This document shows, one piece after another, positions 1 through 12,400 of a stretch of DNA of 64,000 nucleotides. Each line of letters opens with the position of its first letter. Positions within the stretch are counted from its first letter, which is position 1. The stretch covers positions 15,262,178 through 15,326,177 of the forward strand of contig NC_092579.1 of assembly GCF_037975245.1 (NCBI RefSeq). The letters run 5' to 3'. Made by a program: the position numbers and the translations under genes. The notes beneath the pieces were generated by a model, which did not search any database, was not told where the DNA came from, and saw nothing but the letters and a program-made list of their open reading frames with translations. Source of the stretch: Apostichopus japonicus (taxonomy: Eukaryota > Echinodermata > Holothuroidea > Aspidochirotida > Stichopodidae).

Positions 1-1319
1 GATGTGGTCTTTAAGTTTCTCTTCATGGTGTTTTGGTATGATTGATTTTATTCCCTTGGGACAATCAATTTTGTATATTCCTCTCCTGACAAATCTTTTC
101 AAAGAAGGCTCTGGAACCCCACATATCTTGTTATCGTACAAATTATGATAGCATTTCTCTTACATAAAAAATATGATACAATTGAGGGAATGGGCATGTC
201 TTTGTTACCAATTTGGGAATTTTCCTCCTCTAATGACTAAGCATTAAATCTGTGTATCGCAATATCGCAATATCATCATAATTTCTCTGTTGTCCCTAAT
301 GCTTTAAGGGGTTACCCCCACAGAAAAACTGAAAAAAACCACAATAAGAAATTTTCAAAAAATATTATTCATTAACTAATGCGGTGCATTAATTTGCATA
401 TATAATGAGAAAGTAATTAAAATGATGTTTTATTCTAAGTTTGTCTTCATCTACTGTAAGCTCCAAGCTGTGGTGTGATGACCCCAACACCCAACAATCT
501 CAATATTTTGCACAACGAATTCACTCTATCATTGAAACAGCCTACAGCTACAGTAAAGCAACATCAGTAGCCACCACAATTCTTTTGGGGCTCTCTTCCA
601 AAGAAGAGAGTTAAGAGTCCCGGATCAACACCCAACAATCTCAATATTTTGCACAACAAATTCACTCTATCATTGAAACAGCCTACAGCTACAGTAAAGC
701 AACACCAGTAGCCACCACAATTCTTTTGGGGCTCTCTTCCAAAGAAGAGAGTTAAAGCTCTTACAAGCGTTTTGGGTATTAAAGCCATCGAGGCACTTTG
801 ACAACAGTGAATCTTTCGAGAGGTTGTTAAAAATTGGTTTTATTGCGTCTATAATCGCTGTTGGTAAACTGTGCTTATGATTATACTGCTCCCCTTTTGC
901 TTTGGCTTTCTGAAATCCACACCAACTGGCTTTTCATTCTGGACAGTGTGTGTGATCATGGCTATCATTAGTACTTTGCCTTGTGCTTGAGAATTGCACA
1001 AATGTTCTTTTTCATGGCCTCTAAATTACCAGTATTTCTCCGTATGGCAAGTCCATAATACAATTGAAGGTTCATGATCAGAAAAAAAAATTTTCCCTGG
1101 AACATAAATCCGACAAAGTCATATTTCCCGCCGCGGAACGCAGTGTAGGGGGTGTCTGGGATGTGCCCTCCTCATAAGCTGAAGCTTTTTGAAATTGAAG
1201 ACCCAATTTTTACAGTGATTGCCAGTGTACTGTACAGTACTTCACATGTGTTTAACCATGTTACGGTAGCACATGAGTTGTTTTTATCTTGTGAAAATAT
1301 TGTTCCAGACTCCAGTTGA
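1..1319. other. Non-coding sequence with one tandem duplication
   Basis: No exon or conserved protein is visible on either strand. The one clear structure is the 141-bp tandem duplication listed separately. The rest is unassigned AT-rich DNA. Confidence 0.5.
486..767. repeat. 141-bp tandem duplication, two copies
   Basis: The block beginning AACACCCAACAATC at 486 recurs almost unchanged at 627. Copies differ at a few bases, so the duplication is fairly recent. A minus-strand reading frame across it only reflects the repeat and has no recognisable domain. Confidence 0.85.
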
Positions 1320-2475
1320 TTATAGGTTCGTTGGTTGGTTGACCATAACTGTCAATGTTGTTTTGTGTCCTTCAATCTGTCGATTACTTTTGACGTTTTG
1401 GACCTCACATCCTGTTTTATGAAATGCCATGCTGCCCCTTTGAAATGCAAATTTAAAGCTTGTTTGACCGTGACTGATGTGTGGCCCATTCCAATGTACT
1501 TTGAGTTCATCGCTGATATCTTTGACATCTGCCTTGTTGGTAGATGTTTTGCTTCCTCCTCGAATGCGGCGAATCTGCTCAATCACGCTCCCCATACTTT
1601 CCACTATTGACTCAGGTGGATTACTGGAAAATAATTTGGCGATCTTTCCTTGGGATCAGTAAAAATGCTACGGTACATGTCAATGTCACTGGCGCAATCA
1701 CCTAACATAGTGGCGTTTCTGTAAATATTTAAGCACAGGTTCCTGATTTGTTCGCGGTCATCATCGTGCTTTGATATCAGCAACTTTACTTCCTCGGAAG
1801 CCATGAAGTCTTCTTCATTTTCTGCAACTTTTGCGGATGTCAGAATGGGGTATAGCTTGGCGGCATGAGATTTCTCTTCCATTTCGTCAAGATACTCTTC
1901 TGTCAATCTTGCCAAATCACATACCCTATCAATGGATTTTGCATTTTGTATTAAAATTTTAGGGCTTCTAATTCCATGATTTCGCTATCACCTTTTGGTT
2001 GTTCTTTTGGTTGTTCTTTCGGTTTATTTTCCGACGCAGAGAGTTTCAAATCCTCAAGCGACTTTAATATACTGTCCAGCTTGTCACTCACGTTTTCACA
2101 CGATTTAACTCTTTTGGATCGAGTGTTTTCTTCTTGTGAGTCATTGGAGTCAATTTCCATTTCAATTGCTTTCCGTTTTCTGGTATTCTCGGGACCTTTG
2201 TCACCAGCGACGACATTAGGCCTACTTGGGCTGTGACTACTGCTTGCAATGGCTTCAAGCTCAACATGGTTTGTGGCGGTGGATAACGTGGATTGCTTCG
2301 TGGGAGGCTTCTTGGTTTTGTTTCCGAACGTCAACATTTCAAGCAAATTGTCCTTGTTCAAAGTTTTCGCAATTAGGATGTAGAGACTTGGTGTACTCTT
2401 TCAAACGATCCCTCCTCATTCCCGAACCGCAGTGATCACACTTAACTTGTTGTCTAGATCTACAAGCTGACATTT
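1320..2475 (-). pseudogene. Frameshifted zinc-finger/coiled-coil ORF, probably mobile-element derived
   Basis: On the minus strand three long frames follow one another with little gap: about 2475-1951, 1950-1604 and 1650-1320. Together they would encode roughly 380 residues. The N-terminus shows a C-x2-C then H-x3-C type metal-binding pattern (CDHCG followed by HPNC). Next come a lysine/arginine-rich nuclear-localisation stretch (TRKRKAIEME), a low-complexity KEQPKEQPK segment and a charged helical region. Frame changes near 2370, 1950 and 1650 break it. The three intact genes of this window contain no such indels, so real decay is more likely than assembly error. I do not recognise the family. 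The position just downstream of a transposase fragment on the same strand suggests a mobile-element origin; a decayed host gene is the alternative. Confidence 0.5.
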
Positions 2476-2711
2476 TGTAGCTTATTTTGCAACCTTGTGT
2501 TTTCCAACCTAGTTTCGGTTAACATCTACTACTCGTATTAATTTGTGTAATGCCTCAACACTGTCACTATTGGGAGAACATGAAATAGGACACCGCGAGT
2601 GACTAAAATTTCCCGGGAACGAGGTTCCCGTGTTACCTCCTTTTTCCCGGCCTGTGAAGGTTGTTGATTTCTTTCGCAATCAAGCTTACCCGCCCACCCA
2701 TCTTTTTTCCA

Positions 2712-3135
2712 TCAGAAAGTTTCCGCTTTCTTTTTCTTTTGCTTAAGCTTTCGAAGTTGTGTGCCCATGCGCTTTTGTACATGACCGACACATTCTTTCT
2801 TTGTTATAGTATGTCCAGGGTAGGGATCCGAATCTACGACATTGTCAAACGATTTTGTGTCACCGTCTCCAACGTAACCAAGGTACCGGAGGTTGTGTAA
2901 TTTCTCGCACCTTGCAAAGATTTTTTTAGCACCATCTGGTTCCATATTGTTAGCTGAACCCTCGTAACTTTTCTTACAAACTGGACCATGTGATAGTTGC
3001 CACTCTATATATTCAGGTGATTCTCTCTCCTTATGTTTCTTCATGTCACACCTCTTACAAACCTTGCTCAATACTTCCCAATCCAAACTTTACCACTGTC
3101 CATTGAAATACAAGTAACGACGCCATTTCAATGAA
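2712..3135 (-). mobile_element. Mutator-like transposase fragment (truncated)
   Basis: The minus-strand frame 3086-2712 (124 codons, ending in TAG or equivalent just after a lysine-rich tail) contains the block found in Mutator-like transposase proteins common in invertebrate genomes: LDWEVLSKVC-type start, a C-x2-C pair (CKRC), SANNMEPDGA, then YVGDGDTKSF and ECVGHVQKRMG. These motifs are recalled from the family (Pfam Mutator-like transposase), not searched. Upstream, between about 3135 and 3087, the expected preceding residues are readable in another frame, so there is a frameshift near 3090. The C-terminal half is missing. It is a dead fragment about 240 bp upstream, on the same strand, of the broken ORF at 1320-2475. 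Confidence 0.7.
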
Positions 3136-3139
3136 CTAC

Positions 3140-5020
3140 GAAATATGTAAATTTGGTCGAGGGGTAAACAGCTGACTGATGCTAAAATAGCATGTAACTC
3201 CCCTGTTCCCCGGCCGTGCCGGAGTGTAGGTTATCAGGCAGCTGGAGGCCACCTGATGTCAGGGCAGGGGAAAGGGGGAGGCGAAGACTTATGCTAGCAG
3301 GGCCTGAACCAATACACAAAAAAAGAGAGAAGAATATAGTTTAAGAGAACTGGGTCTCAAATCAACAATTTAATTACTTAATTAACCTTAAACATACAAA
3401 AATTAGGCAGTGTCTTTCTGCCGTATAAAAAAATATAAGCAAACAACGGGCAGAGATTCAATTCAACTAAATACCAAATAAACTATGTACTAGGGCATGG
3501 GCAGCACGGCTCTTAACTGAATCACGAGAGTGTATACCCGACACGGGGTGCCAACGGCAGACTGAACAAATACTGCCTAATGTGGTCCCGCCCCGATTAA
3601 CTTCTGCAATACCTCCAGGGAGAGCCCTAATTTGACCCTACCTCCGGGGTCTATAACATGCAAAGAAGCCAAGCAGGACGGGAAGTTATTACTTTGCAAT
3701 ACAATACAATACAATATGGCGCCGCATAGTCAGCCCTCACTCCCGGACCCGCTCTCTAAAATAAATCAGCCTTGCCTTTAAAATAATACTTTACTGATAT
3801 AGCGGTGCTGCTCACCGCTGGTTTCCAGTTCTCTGCCCGAACCTCAACGAAATAAATTAAGTTTCCGCAACACAAAATACATAAGAAAATTTACTTCGTT
3901 CCCCACTTACCTGTCTCCCCAACACTACAAATTACGCTACAAAGGTGAAAACCCACACAAATGCGTAAGAAGTAACGAAGGTACATGAAACAAGCAAAAC
4001 ATCTTATGAAAGTAAGAAAAGCTGAAACACATGTACATACGAAAATACATGCCTATCCGCGTAAACAAGGCAGTATAGGCAACGAATGAAGTAGTCTTGC
4101 AGAACTACTACCTGTTACGCTAAAAACGTTACGTAAGAAAAAAACGAACGCATGGGCGAGAGTGTACCATAAAAACAGCCCCCAAAAACACCCTTCCCTA
4201 CAAGAAAAGGATACTTATCAGGCTGGAAAAGATCCTTGGAAGTGAAGTCCTGATAGGAAACTTCTAGAGTATAAATCCAAGGTATTCCGGGCGAATTTCG
4301 CGAAAATTTTTCCAACTCCGAAAAACACAGTGAAACACTTTGTGGGTAGAAAAATGAAGGAGGTCACTAGGGTCAGTGAGGGTGTACAGTGTTAAAAGAT
4401 TACCAGGGCATTCTAGACACGGTAGAGTGTGGTGCATAGGTTGTGGGGAGACAGGTAAGTGGGTCGTAAATATATAAACCAGTAAGTTTTATAATAACAA
4501 CACCGTCTTAATGAAACAAGGTATAGAGAGCAAGTGATAGTAAAATAGATAAACGCTAAACAGAACAACTCGTGTAATAAAAGAGCGAATGCCTGGAATG
4601 CTGCATGGTGATAGCAGACGACAGAGTGAGCGAGAGAGACCTGCATAATAAAACAAAAGTAAATGGAATGGTGAGTGAATGGGCAACATAACGCGGGGTA
4701 AATTATTAAAAAAACCGGGGAAACATATTCTTAGTAGCCCTGGGCGTGTTCGAAATACGGGGTACACGCATCCCGAACAACCCAGGGCGTAACAATATGC
4801 CATAAAGTACACACACTGTGGGTGCATAGATGTAGCAGACAGATCGTTCTTACTGAGTAGTGTCATCATCTCCAAGTATGTACAAGGGAACATGTGGCAT
4901 TAGTAATAGGGCAGTGTAATGGGAGTGGTAAACTAGTAGCCTGCTACAGGATGATTTCTTAGTCCAAGAAAAAAAAAAAGTAAAGTTTCTATACATGTTC
5001 TGGATTTCAAAATATTCAAC
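3140..5020. other. Gene-free stretch with unassigned repeat-like sequence
   Basis: This stretch is somewhat richer in GC and CpG than its surroundings between 3190 and 4350. It has several frames of 66-134 codons on the minus strand with no recognisable domain. It may be the body or long terminal repeat of an old mobile element, but I found no flanking duplication or terminal repeat to prove it. A strong hairpin lies at 4737-4788. Confidence 0.4.
4737..4788. repeat. Imperfect inverted repeat (hairpin)
   Basis: The left arm GCCCTGGG plus TGTTCG (4737-4752) is matched by CGAACA plus CCCAGGGC (4774-4788), giving 14 paired bases interrupted by a small bulge, with a loop of about 21 nt. It lies in unassigned sequence, and its role is unknown. 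Confidence 0.75.
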
Positions 5021-5137
5021 TTTCAAATATGCAATATCACTGAATTTTCTTTAAGTGTACTTGTAAATCCTGCAGTGGTTCCTCTGCACTTCTGCCACCA
5101 GGGCAAAAGCTCTACAAGACTACAATAAGCACATTCA

Positions 5138-5207
5138 TGAGGGAAATCTGACATTAGTACACATGAATGCCACTCTGAGGGAAATCTGACATTAATACAC
5201 ATGAATG
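5138..5207. repeat. 38-bp tandem duplication
   Basis: TGAGGGAAATCTGACATTA and the following bases occur at 5138 and again at 5176, followed each time by ACACATGAATG. Two copies, nearly identical. Confidence 0.8.
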
Positions 5208-6118
5208 TCACTTGCTTTGACCAAAATGCAAAGGCAGTATTCTTGGAATGTGCAGTATAGAATGTGGATTGCAAATTGTGATGTTACATATTAAAATGTG
5301 CATTGCTAAAATCTGGATCTGACAGAAGGAATAGCTTACGGCTAGTCCAACGGGGCAGTAAGTTGAGGACGTCAGCTAGCTCTACCAGGCAAACTTTTGC
5401 CTTACTGTATGTCTGGTTTCCATTGATTTCATTATTAACTTGCTTGCATTAACCAGAAAGTTAGGTGTGAGGATGGAACTGCTGACATTTGAGGAAATGA
5501 CATAATATAGTAATAATTAATATGCACCTTGTGTAATATCAACTGCAGACATGGCAGGTATTGAGGCATCTGTTAATTGTAGTTTATAGAGAGGTTCATC
5601 AGTGTCGCCCCAATATTAGGCGCATTATGAGAGGATCATCCAAGTAATGCACAGACATTGAGGAATTTCAATTTATACAGGAAACATAAGTATAGTGGTA
5701 CTCAACTAACTTTCATTAAATGCATTCCAATTTATACAGTATAAGATACTGTGTATACAGTATATATATACTTTACAGTACTTTCATGTCGTGCCTTTGA
5801 ATCAATTGTACTAGCAGTATGAATATCCTGTGTTAACTATGAAATAACAGTTGGAACTGTATGTACTATATACACTCTCGGTGAGAGTGCTTTTAATCTT
5901 GATATGAGATTTTCCACTAAATAAAGTTTATTAAGATTAGAAAAATGTCTCCACTGGCAAAGCATTCACATGGCAGTAGAGAGTACATGTATTTTTTTTA
6001 TCAATTTTGGTGACAGTGTGGGAAAGATTTCAGGAAATACAGTACAGATCATAAATTTTTATGTAGAGCATACACAGTTTAATGATGTTACAGTGTTCAT
6101 TTGCATTTGTCATTTCAG

Positions 6119-6216
6119 TGGATAACAATGAAAATGTTAGTCTGAAATCTGAATGGCAACACAGCATGCTAGCCAAATTGTCTTATAAATTGCAACACAA
6201 AAGTGAAAGATGTTAT
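6119..6216 (+). other. Orphan exon-like open segment
   Basis: A good acceptor (CATTTCAG) is followed by 98 nt (2 + 32 codons) open in one frame, reading from DNNENVSLK to KSERCY. It ends at a consensus donor GTGAGT. I could not find partner exons on either side and do not recognise the peptide. It may be one exon of an unrecognised gene or a chance match. Confidence 0.25.
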
Positions 6217-6707
6217 GTGAGTGATTAATTATATTTAAAGAGGTTACACATGAAGTTAAAGAAAAATTTGGTTATGTAAAATTTGCAAATTTCAAGCTAT
6301 AGATCATTCCCTGGCTAAGTTCTTTTTGTAGGACAAGGTTTTGTACAGTAGGCCTGTAGGACGAACCAATGCTGCTCATATGCACATCTGTGATTATCAT
6401 TGATTATTATTTAAATTTAATTATGTGAGTAATAAAAAATTTGTGATAAAGAGAACATCCAATTTTGCATGTTTTTCATACAACCCATAAAATAACATAA
6501 TTTTCAACTTTCTGCCAGATGGTAGTGATGGAAGTATAATGAAACTTTCTTGAAAACTCTTTAAAAAAACCTTTAATTGTGATCAAGTTTTTACAGTAGT
6601 TATTAGTATAAGGTGAGGTACAGTATTAGATACCACCAGATAATACAGGTATCACTGTCAGATAATATGGCTAAGATCATGTGTGGTATCGGTTCCCTTA
6701 CCAAGGG

Positions 6708-6875
6708 ACTTGTGATACACATTGATGTAACATGGTCATTATCACACAGTCTCTCTGCATGGGGACTGGGATTGAGGGTGGATCAGTCTCGTGATACTAA
6801 TGTAACATGGTCATGATCACACAGTCTCTATGCATGGGGAGTGGGGTTGGGAATGGACCACCAGTCTTTTGATAC
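6708..6875. repeat. 75-bp tandem duplication
   Basis: ATGTAACATGGTCAT, CACACAGTCTCT and GCATGGGGA recur with a period of about 75 bp (first copy from about 6724, second from about 6799). The copies have diverged at several positions. Confidence 0.7.
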
Positions 6876-9401
6876 TCAGGCCTGAAGATGGGTGATTTTT
6901 TTCAGGTTGGTTAACTACCTACATTTGCAATGTAAGGTGGTTTATAAGAGTAATGGTAAAAAAAACTTTAACTCTTGATAGTTTGAGATTTAGAACCAAC
7001 TTGAGAAGATTGTACCCTTTCAGGGTCAAGCTCAAAGTGGCAAAGTTATATGTGCAGTTGAAGGTATTATACTTGTAATTTAGTGTACATATGTCACAGA
7101 ATATTGTTAATAAATATTTTCATATAACAGACTTTCAAAATTTTGTCGTTTGTACTTTCTATTTCAGTAGTTTTTGCCTCTTCAAAGTGAATGTATAGAG
7201 ATATACTATTTCCTCTAAGTCACAAGAGAACACGCCCATCTCCCCAACGATTTAATAGCAAAATATGTGAAACAGAAACTACCAGCCTGAATTGAAAACT
7301 AAAGATTATATTGGCGTAGAGTTGTGTCGTAACATGAACGGGATGTTACAGTACTCACAGCCCTCCAAACCCAGAAAAGAAGCTTAATGCAAGATATAGT
7401 ATGACATAATGAAAATTTATTACAATATCATATTCCAGAAGCAATTGATGAATGAATATAACATTTGAGACTATAAATACCATTTTTTGAAAGGACGGAA
7501 TTCAATAGCAAAGAACATGTAGAAAATTTTGTAAGTGATACTTCAATGTCTTTAGCCGGATCAGATATTAGTAACCATTTTGTTTTTGCACCAGAGAATG
7601 AAACACATCTCATGATAATACACTCTTCAAGCAGGGTCAGCACAAAACTGTTCGCAGATCTGTATTATCATACACATATATTGTGTTTGGGATGGAGATA
7701 AGGTTGGGCAAATTGAAACCAAAAAATGCACAATTTTGACTAACTTTCAATGGACGGAAAACAATCAATGGTACCTACATGTTTCTGAATATTTCATTGG
7801 TAAACCTGTTTAATAGCACAACATGAAACAATAAACCACATTATTGCCCCAAAAATGCAAAAAAAGACCAATCAAATTTGGACGGAAATGTTGAAATGGC
7901 GACTATTCATTTGCCATTCAACGCTGGATGAAATTTTATTTTGTACAAAATGTGAGAATTTTTACAAGAACACTATGAGCTGAAAGAAATTAAAAATTAT
8001 CCCAATGTTTGAACTTCAGATGAATTTGTCCATGGCAACAACAGAACTATCAAATCATAATTTGTTTAAATCTTGTTGATTGTCCCACACAGCAGATTAA
8101 CATGAGAAAACTACACACTGACGACAAAATACATGGCAGGAATTACTTTCCTGCTACTTCGTAAACCTGATTCTTGGTATTAGTAATAGCGTGCAAGTGT
8201 TCTAATGGAACAGCTCTGAGAGGAGAAATAGTTCTACACCCAGTGACCCTCCCCAATCCAAGAAATATGAACGGCTTTAATACCAAGATAAAAGTCAAAG
8301 CACATTAAGAAAAATACTTGGCATCTTTTCTTCCAATTCTTTAACTGAAAGGTTTTAACCAAGAAGATTTATAATAAAATGTTATTTTGATGATTGTGAG
8401 ACCAATCTATATTATTGACAAATTGGTGGAAAGAATTTAAAATTGTCAAAGATTCAAAAGCAATTTTAGCAGTTTTGAAAAGAAAATATAGAAAGATATG
8501 GCAACAAAGTTATAATAGTTGAATATTAATTCCTTAAATGTGAACAACCGGGAGTATCCAAATGGTTTCACACCACTGGCCAGACATGTTAAGAGATATT
8601 TAGTCGAATTTCTTCATGTTAAGTTAACATCCTTTTCACGACCACGTTAACTGAATAAGAGATCAAATTTTCAATGCATGTTCAAAATGTAAATCCAAAC
8701 CTGTAGTGTAAATTACCAAATAAGTTGTTTTGTTTCCAAAATGTGAAATTTCCAAGAGTAGATGATATCATCAGAACAGATGAACTGATAAAGGAACTCT
8801 GTTTACTTTAAATAGTTAGGTTATAAAACATCCTTGACTAGTTTAGACTATAATCTCTAAATACTTCAACTAAAAGTGACTTCAAGGTGATACTGTATAG
8901 AGTTCCTCTGATACTAGCATTTTTATACTCCAAAAATGCTTTTTTTTTTCTAGTCCATTCCCTCCCATTGAGATGCATAGGGTCTAATTGTAGACAAAGT
9001 GAGATCAGCGGATATTAGTAAAATAGGTTGTTAAGTCCAAAGACACGAAAAGATGTTAACCAGTTTTTCAACTCAAGTCAGTGTCTGGCTGTATTAACAA
9101 GCTCATTAGAATTGTCTGGACTATTATGCAGTTCTGACAAAGTTGTTAGCAATACATTGGAAAAAACCTTCTGGTCTGATCTTATAGAGAATTTTACAAA
9201 TTAAGCTACCATTTTCACGTACGTACCCTTCAAAACTATTTTATCCCCCTCAACTTAGAACCCTCCCGAGGCTGTGATAAACTTGTCCCCAACTCTTCAG
9301 ATAAAATATATTAACTGTACCTCAACAGTGATCTGGATTTCCCATCATATTTGTAGGGTCAGTATTTGATTACACTATGATCTGAAGCTTTAATATTGTT
9401 T

Positions 9402-12400
9402 CTAGTTTGCTGCACCCTCAGCTTGTTGTTCCTCCAAGAGACCGAGTGATTTGAGGACCTTATGTTGTCTGGTGGACTGAATCTTCTTGAGGTCGCTGGC
9501 GTACTCCTGTTCTCGGAGAAGTTCCTTCTTTTGCTTCTCTAACTCTGCTCTGTGTTCCTGAAGATGGCGAGAGCTGTGGATCAACTGAAGCAATTCTTTG
9601 CGCAGTCTTCTGTTTTCAAGTTTAATCTTCGTTGTGTGTTCCTGTAGACATTTCATTGCCTCCTGTGTGTGAAAATGGAAATGAAGGAATACTGGCATTT
9701 TGTGAATAAACACAACTCTAAACCACTCTACAGTCATCGACAACAACTCTGAACCACTCTACAGACACTGAAAACCACTCTAAAGAGTTACCAGTTTTAA
9801 GTATTAGGGAAAACGGGGGTAGCTATGGGAAGAGTTTGAAAGGGGAGGGAGGTGTTCTGAACTCACAGATGACTGTACATTATAAAATGCATATGGTATC
9901 TCAAATTTGCATACTTATAGAGGGTGCAGGAAAATTGAAAAATCTTTCTACTTACATCATAAAGTTGTTTTTAGAAAGATGTATATTTCACTGTATTAAG
10001 AACAAAGGGAATTTAGAAGAACCCTTTATAGGTTTGGATTCCTCCAAATTAATCACAGATATAATTGACTCGAGATGGGTTAAATTAGACAAACAGGGAA
10101 AAGGTAGTTAAAAGTATCAGTGACAGAGTAAATGCTCTTGAGGGCAGCAAAAAAATACATCTTCAAGTTTCGTTATCAGGATTATTGATTCTATTTGGGA
10201 CTAACAATATAATAACAACACTTTTAAGGATGTTTTGATTTGTCAATATTTACAACAAACGTGAACTATTCCTACCTTATTGGCTTCCTTGGCCACCTCC
10301 TGGATCCTGGCCTGTGAGTCTCTTTGAAATTCTCTCTTTTCTGTTAGAAATTGACTCTTTAATTTCTGGATAGTTTCTGTGTGCTGTGCTCTTAGTTCAA
10401 GCTCTTCACCTTCCAGCTGTTCAATGGTAGCTATTTGTTGTTCTCTTAGCACCTGAAAGAAACAGATTCAACAAAGTAATGAAAGTAGCTGATTGTTACT
10501 GCGGTTACTCAATTCTAGTCCATTTTCAGCAAGTGAAGTCATGTAGTTAGTGTATTTAGTGGTATACAATCCACAATGCATTTCTCTGGCTCAAAGTGTG
10601 CTGATAACTGGCTTTATCCCTCGATGAAAATAAATATTACCACCCTGACGTCAACATGTAAATAAGGCTTGAAGCTTATGCACAGTGGGGTGACAAACTA
10701 GTGGAGGGGGGGGAGGGCAGTATCAGTGTTAAAATGGTACTGCCCAATAGAGAATCTTAGTTATCTTTCCATTTTGGACTATGCAGAAATGTCCATTACT
10801 ATTCTCACCTTGAACTCTTGAAGCTCATCTAGCTCCTTCTTAACTTTGGCCAATTCTGTTTCTCGGCTCATCAACGTATCTCGTAGACCTGGATAAGGAA
10901 CAATAAAAATTACACAAGTAAGGAACTCACTTGGTAACATCTTGAAATAACATATATACAGAAAGTTACATATCTTCTTACACCAAACGATACTCTGTAT
11001 TCTTACTTTGTCATCTTCACATTTGTATGAAATCTTGAGAGAGCATGTCACCCTTCAATTTCAGCCACCAAAGCTCACAGGTCTCCTGCCAAACTTACAC
11101 AGCAGATGTGCCCAGCCTAGCTTACTTTGCATACATCTGAATTACGGCTGAAGCTGTTATTGTCATTATTGCTGAGGCTAACAAGAAGCCAATCCACAAA
11201 GCTGCTGATTTCGTCCATTGCAACGATTAATCAACACCTTTCAGTTTTGCAATTTGGAGAGTAAATGGCGAAATGACAAGAATGGCCTTCAACTTTTTGA
11301 CATGGTATTATCCAGAAGACACAATGTGCTAGTATTCCTACAACATTAAACGATCCAATAAATGCAATAAAGCTGGATGAAAACAAAAATTTCAAAGTGC
11401 TCATGTGTAGAACATTTTCATGAACTTGTTTCAATGTGTGAGGCAAGCATGGGTGACACAGGTATTGCTATAACTACTGTAGATCAGGTTGAACTTATCA
11501 TGATCATCACTCCTAGCAACTATCAAGGTCACAAATTCTAAAATTTCCAATAATATAACTATAGCTATATGAAAGTCATCCTTACCCTGTTTCTTCTTCT
11601 CAAAGTCTTCTAGCATTTCCTCTTTTTGTTTTTGGATATTCCTGATTTCTTGCTGGTTCTGGTCACTGAGAGTGATTATGGTGGACTGCCTCTTGTGAGC
11701 CTTCTTGGACATATAGGACATGTACTCATGCTGATGAAACGAGACGAGATACACGAAACATCAATCAAAAGAGACGAGACACACCAAACATCAATCAAAA
11801 TGAGAAGCTCCATCGGTTAGGTTTTACATCTTAAATTACACATTCCTACATAGTACTTAAGATTGATTTAAATAAGATTGATTTAAATATATACCTGAAT
11901 TAACTACAAAGTTTGAATACTTTTAGTGAATGCATGTTGGAAAATAGTCAAGAAAGAAAGCATCTTCAGACAAGGAGAATGGGATAAATAAACTGCTATA
12001 ACATTCAAAGGTTTGCAATATCAAATAGCTGTCACACATCCTCAATTACCTCCCCACCCCCCCATACCCCCACTCTCCCTCAACCAGGTAGTGCTTTGCA
12101 AAGTAGATAGCCAGTTTTCAATCTCTTTCTCATATTATCATTACCTTGTTGGTTGTCAACAGACATGTCAAAGGGACTATAAAGTGAGTCAATAATAACT
12201 AGATATGCTAAGTGAGTCAATAATTAGATATGCTAAAATAGCAACAAAGTTTCTGAACCTTGTAACACAAGTTTGGGAGATGTATTTGCATGGTATTCAA
12301 AAGTCAAGCCTGCATTCACAAGAGTCACAAGATTTCAGTGAAGTTTGGCATCATAAAGTGATCTTTCCTTTCACTTCAATTTGAGGTGATTGAGGTGATT

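Larger units (their letters stand above)
5208..9401. other. Intergenic sequence and probable CCDC166 3' UTR
   Basis: There is no assembled gene here. The part next to 9401 lies downstream of the minus-strand CCDC166 stop and probably includes its 3' UTR; a minus-strand AATAAA is present near 7415, but no poly(A) site can be proved. A plus-strand exon-like segment at 6119-6216 and a duplication at 6708-6875 are listed separately. Confidence 0.5.

Noticed and set aside
1951-3135. Assembly indels as the cause of the broken frames
   Set aside because: Over 4 kb of coding sequence in the three intact genes shows no indel, so scattered sequencing error is less likely than genuine decay, though not excluded.
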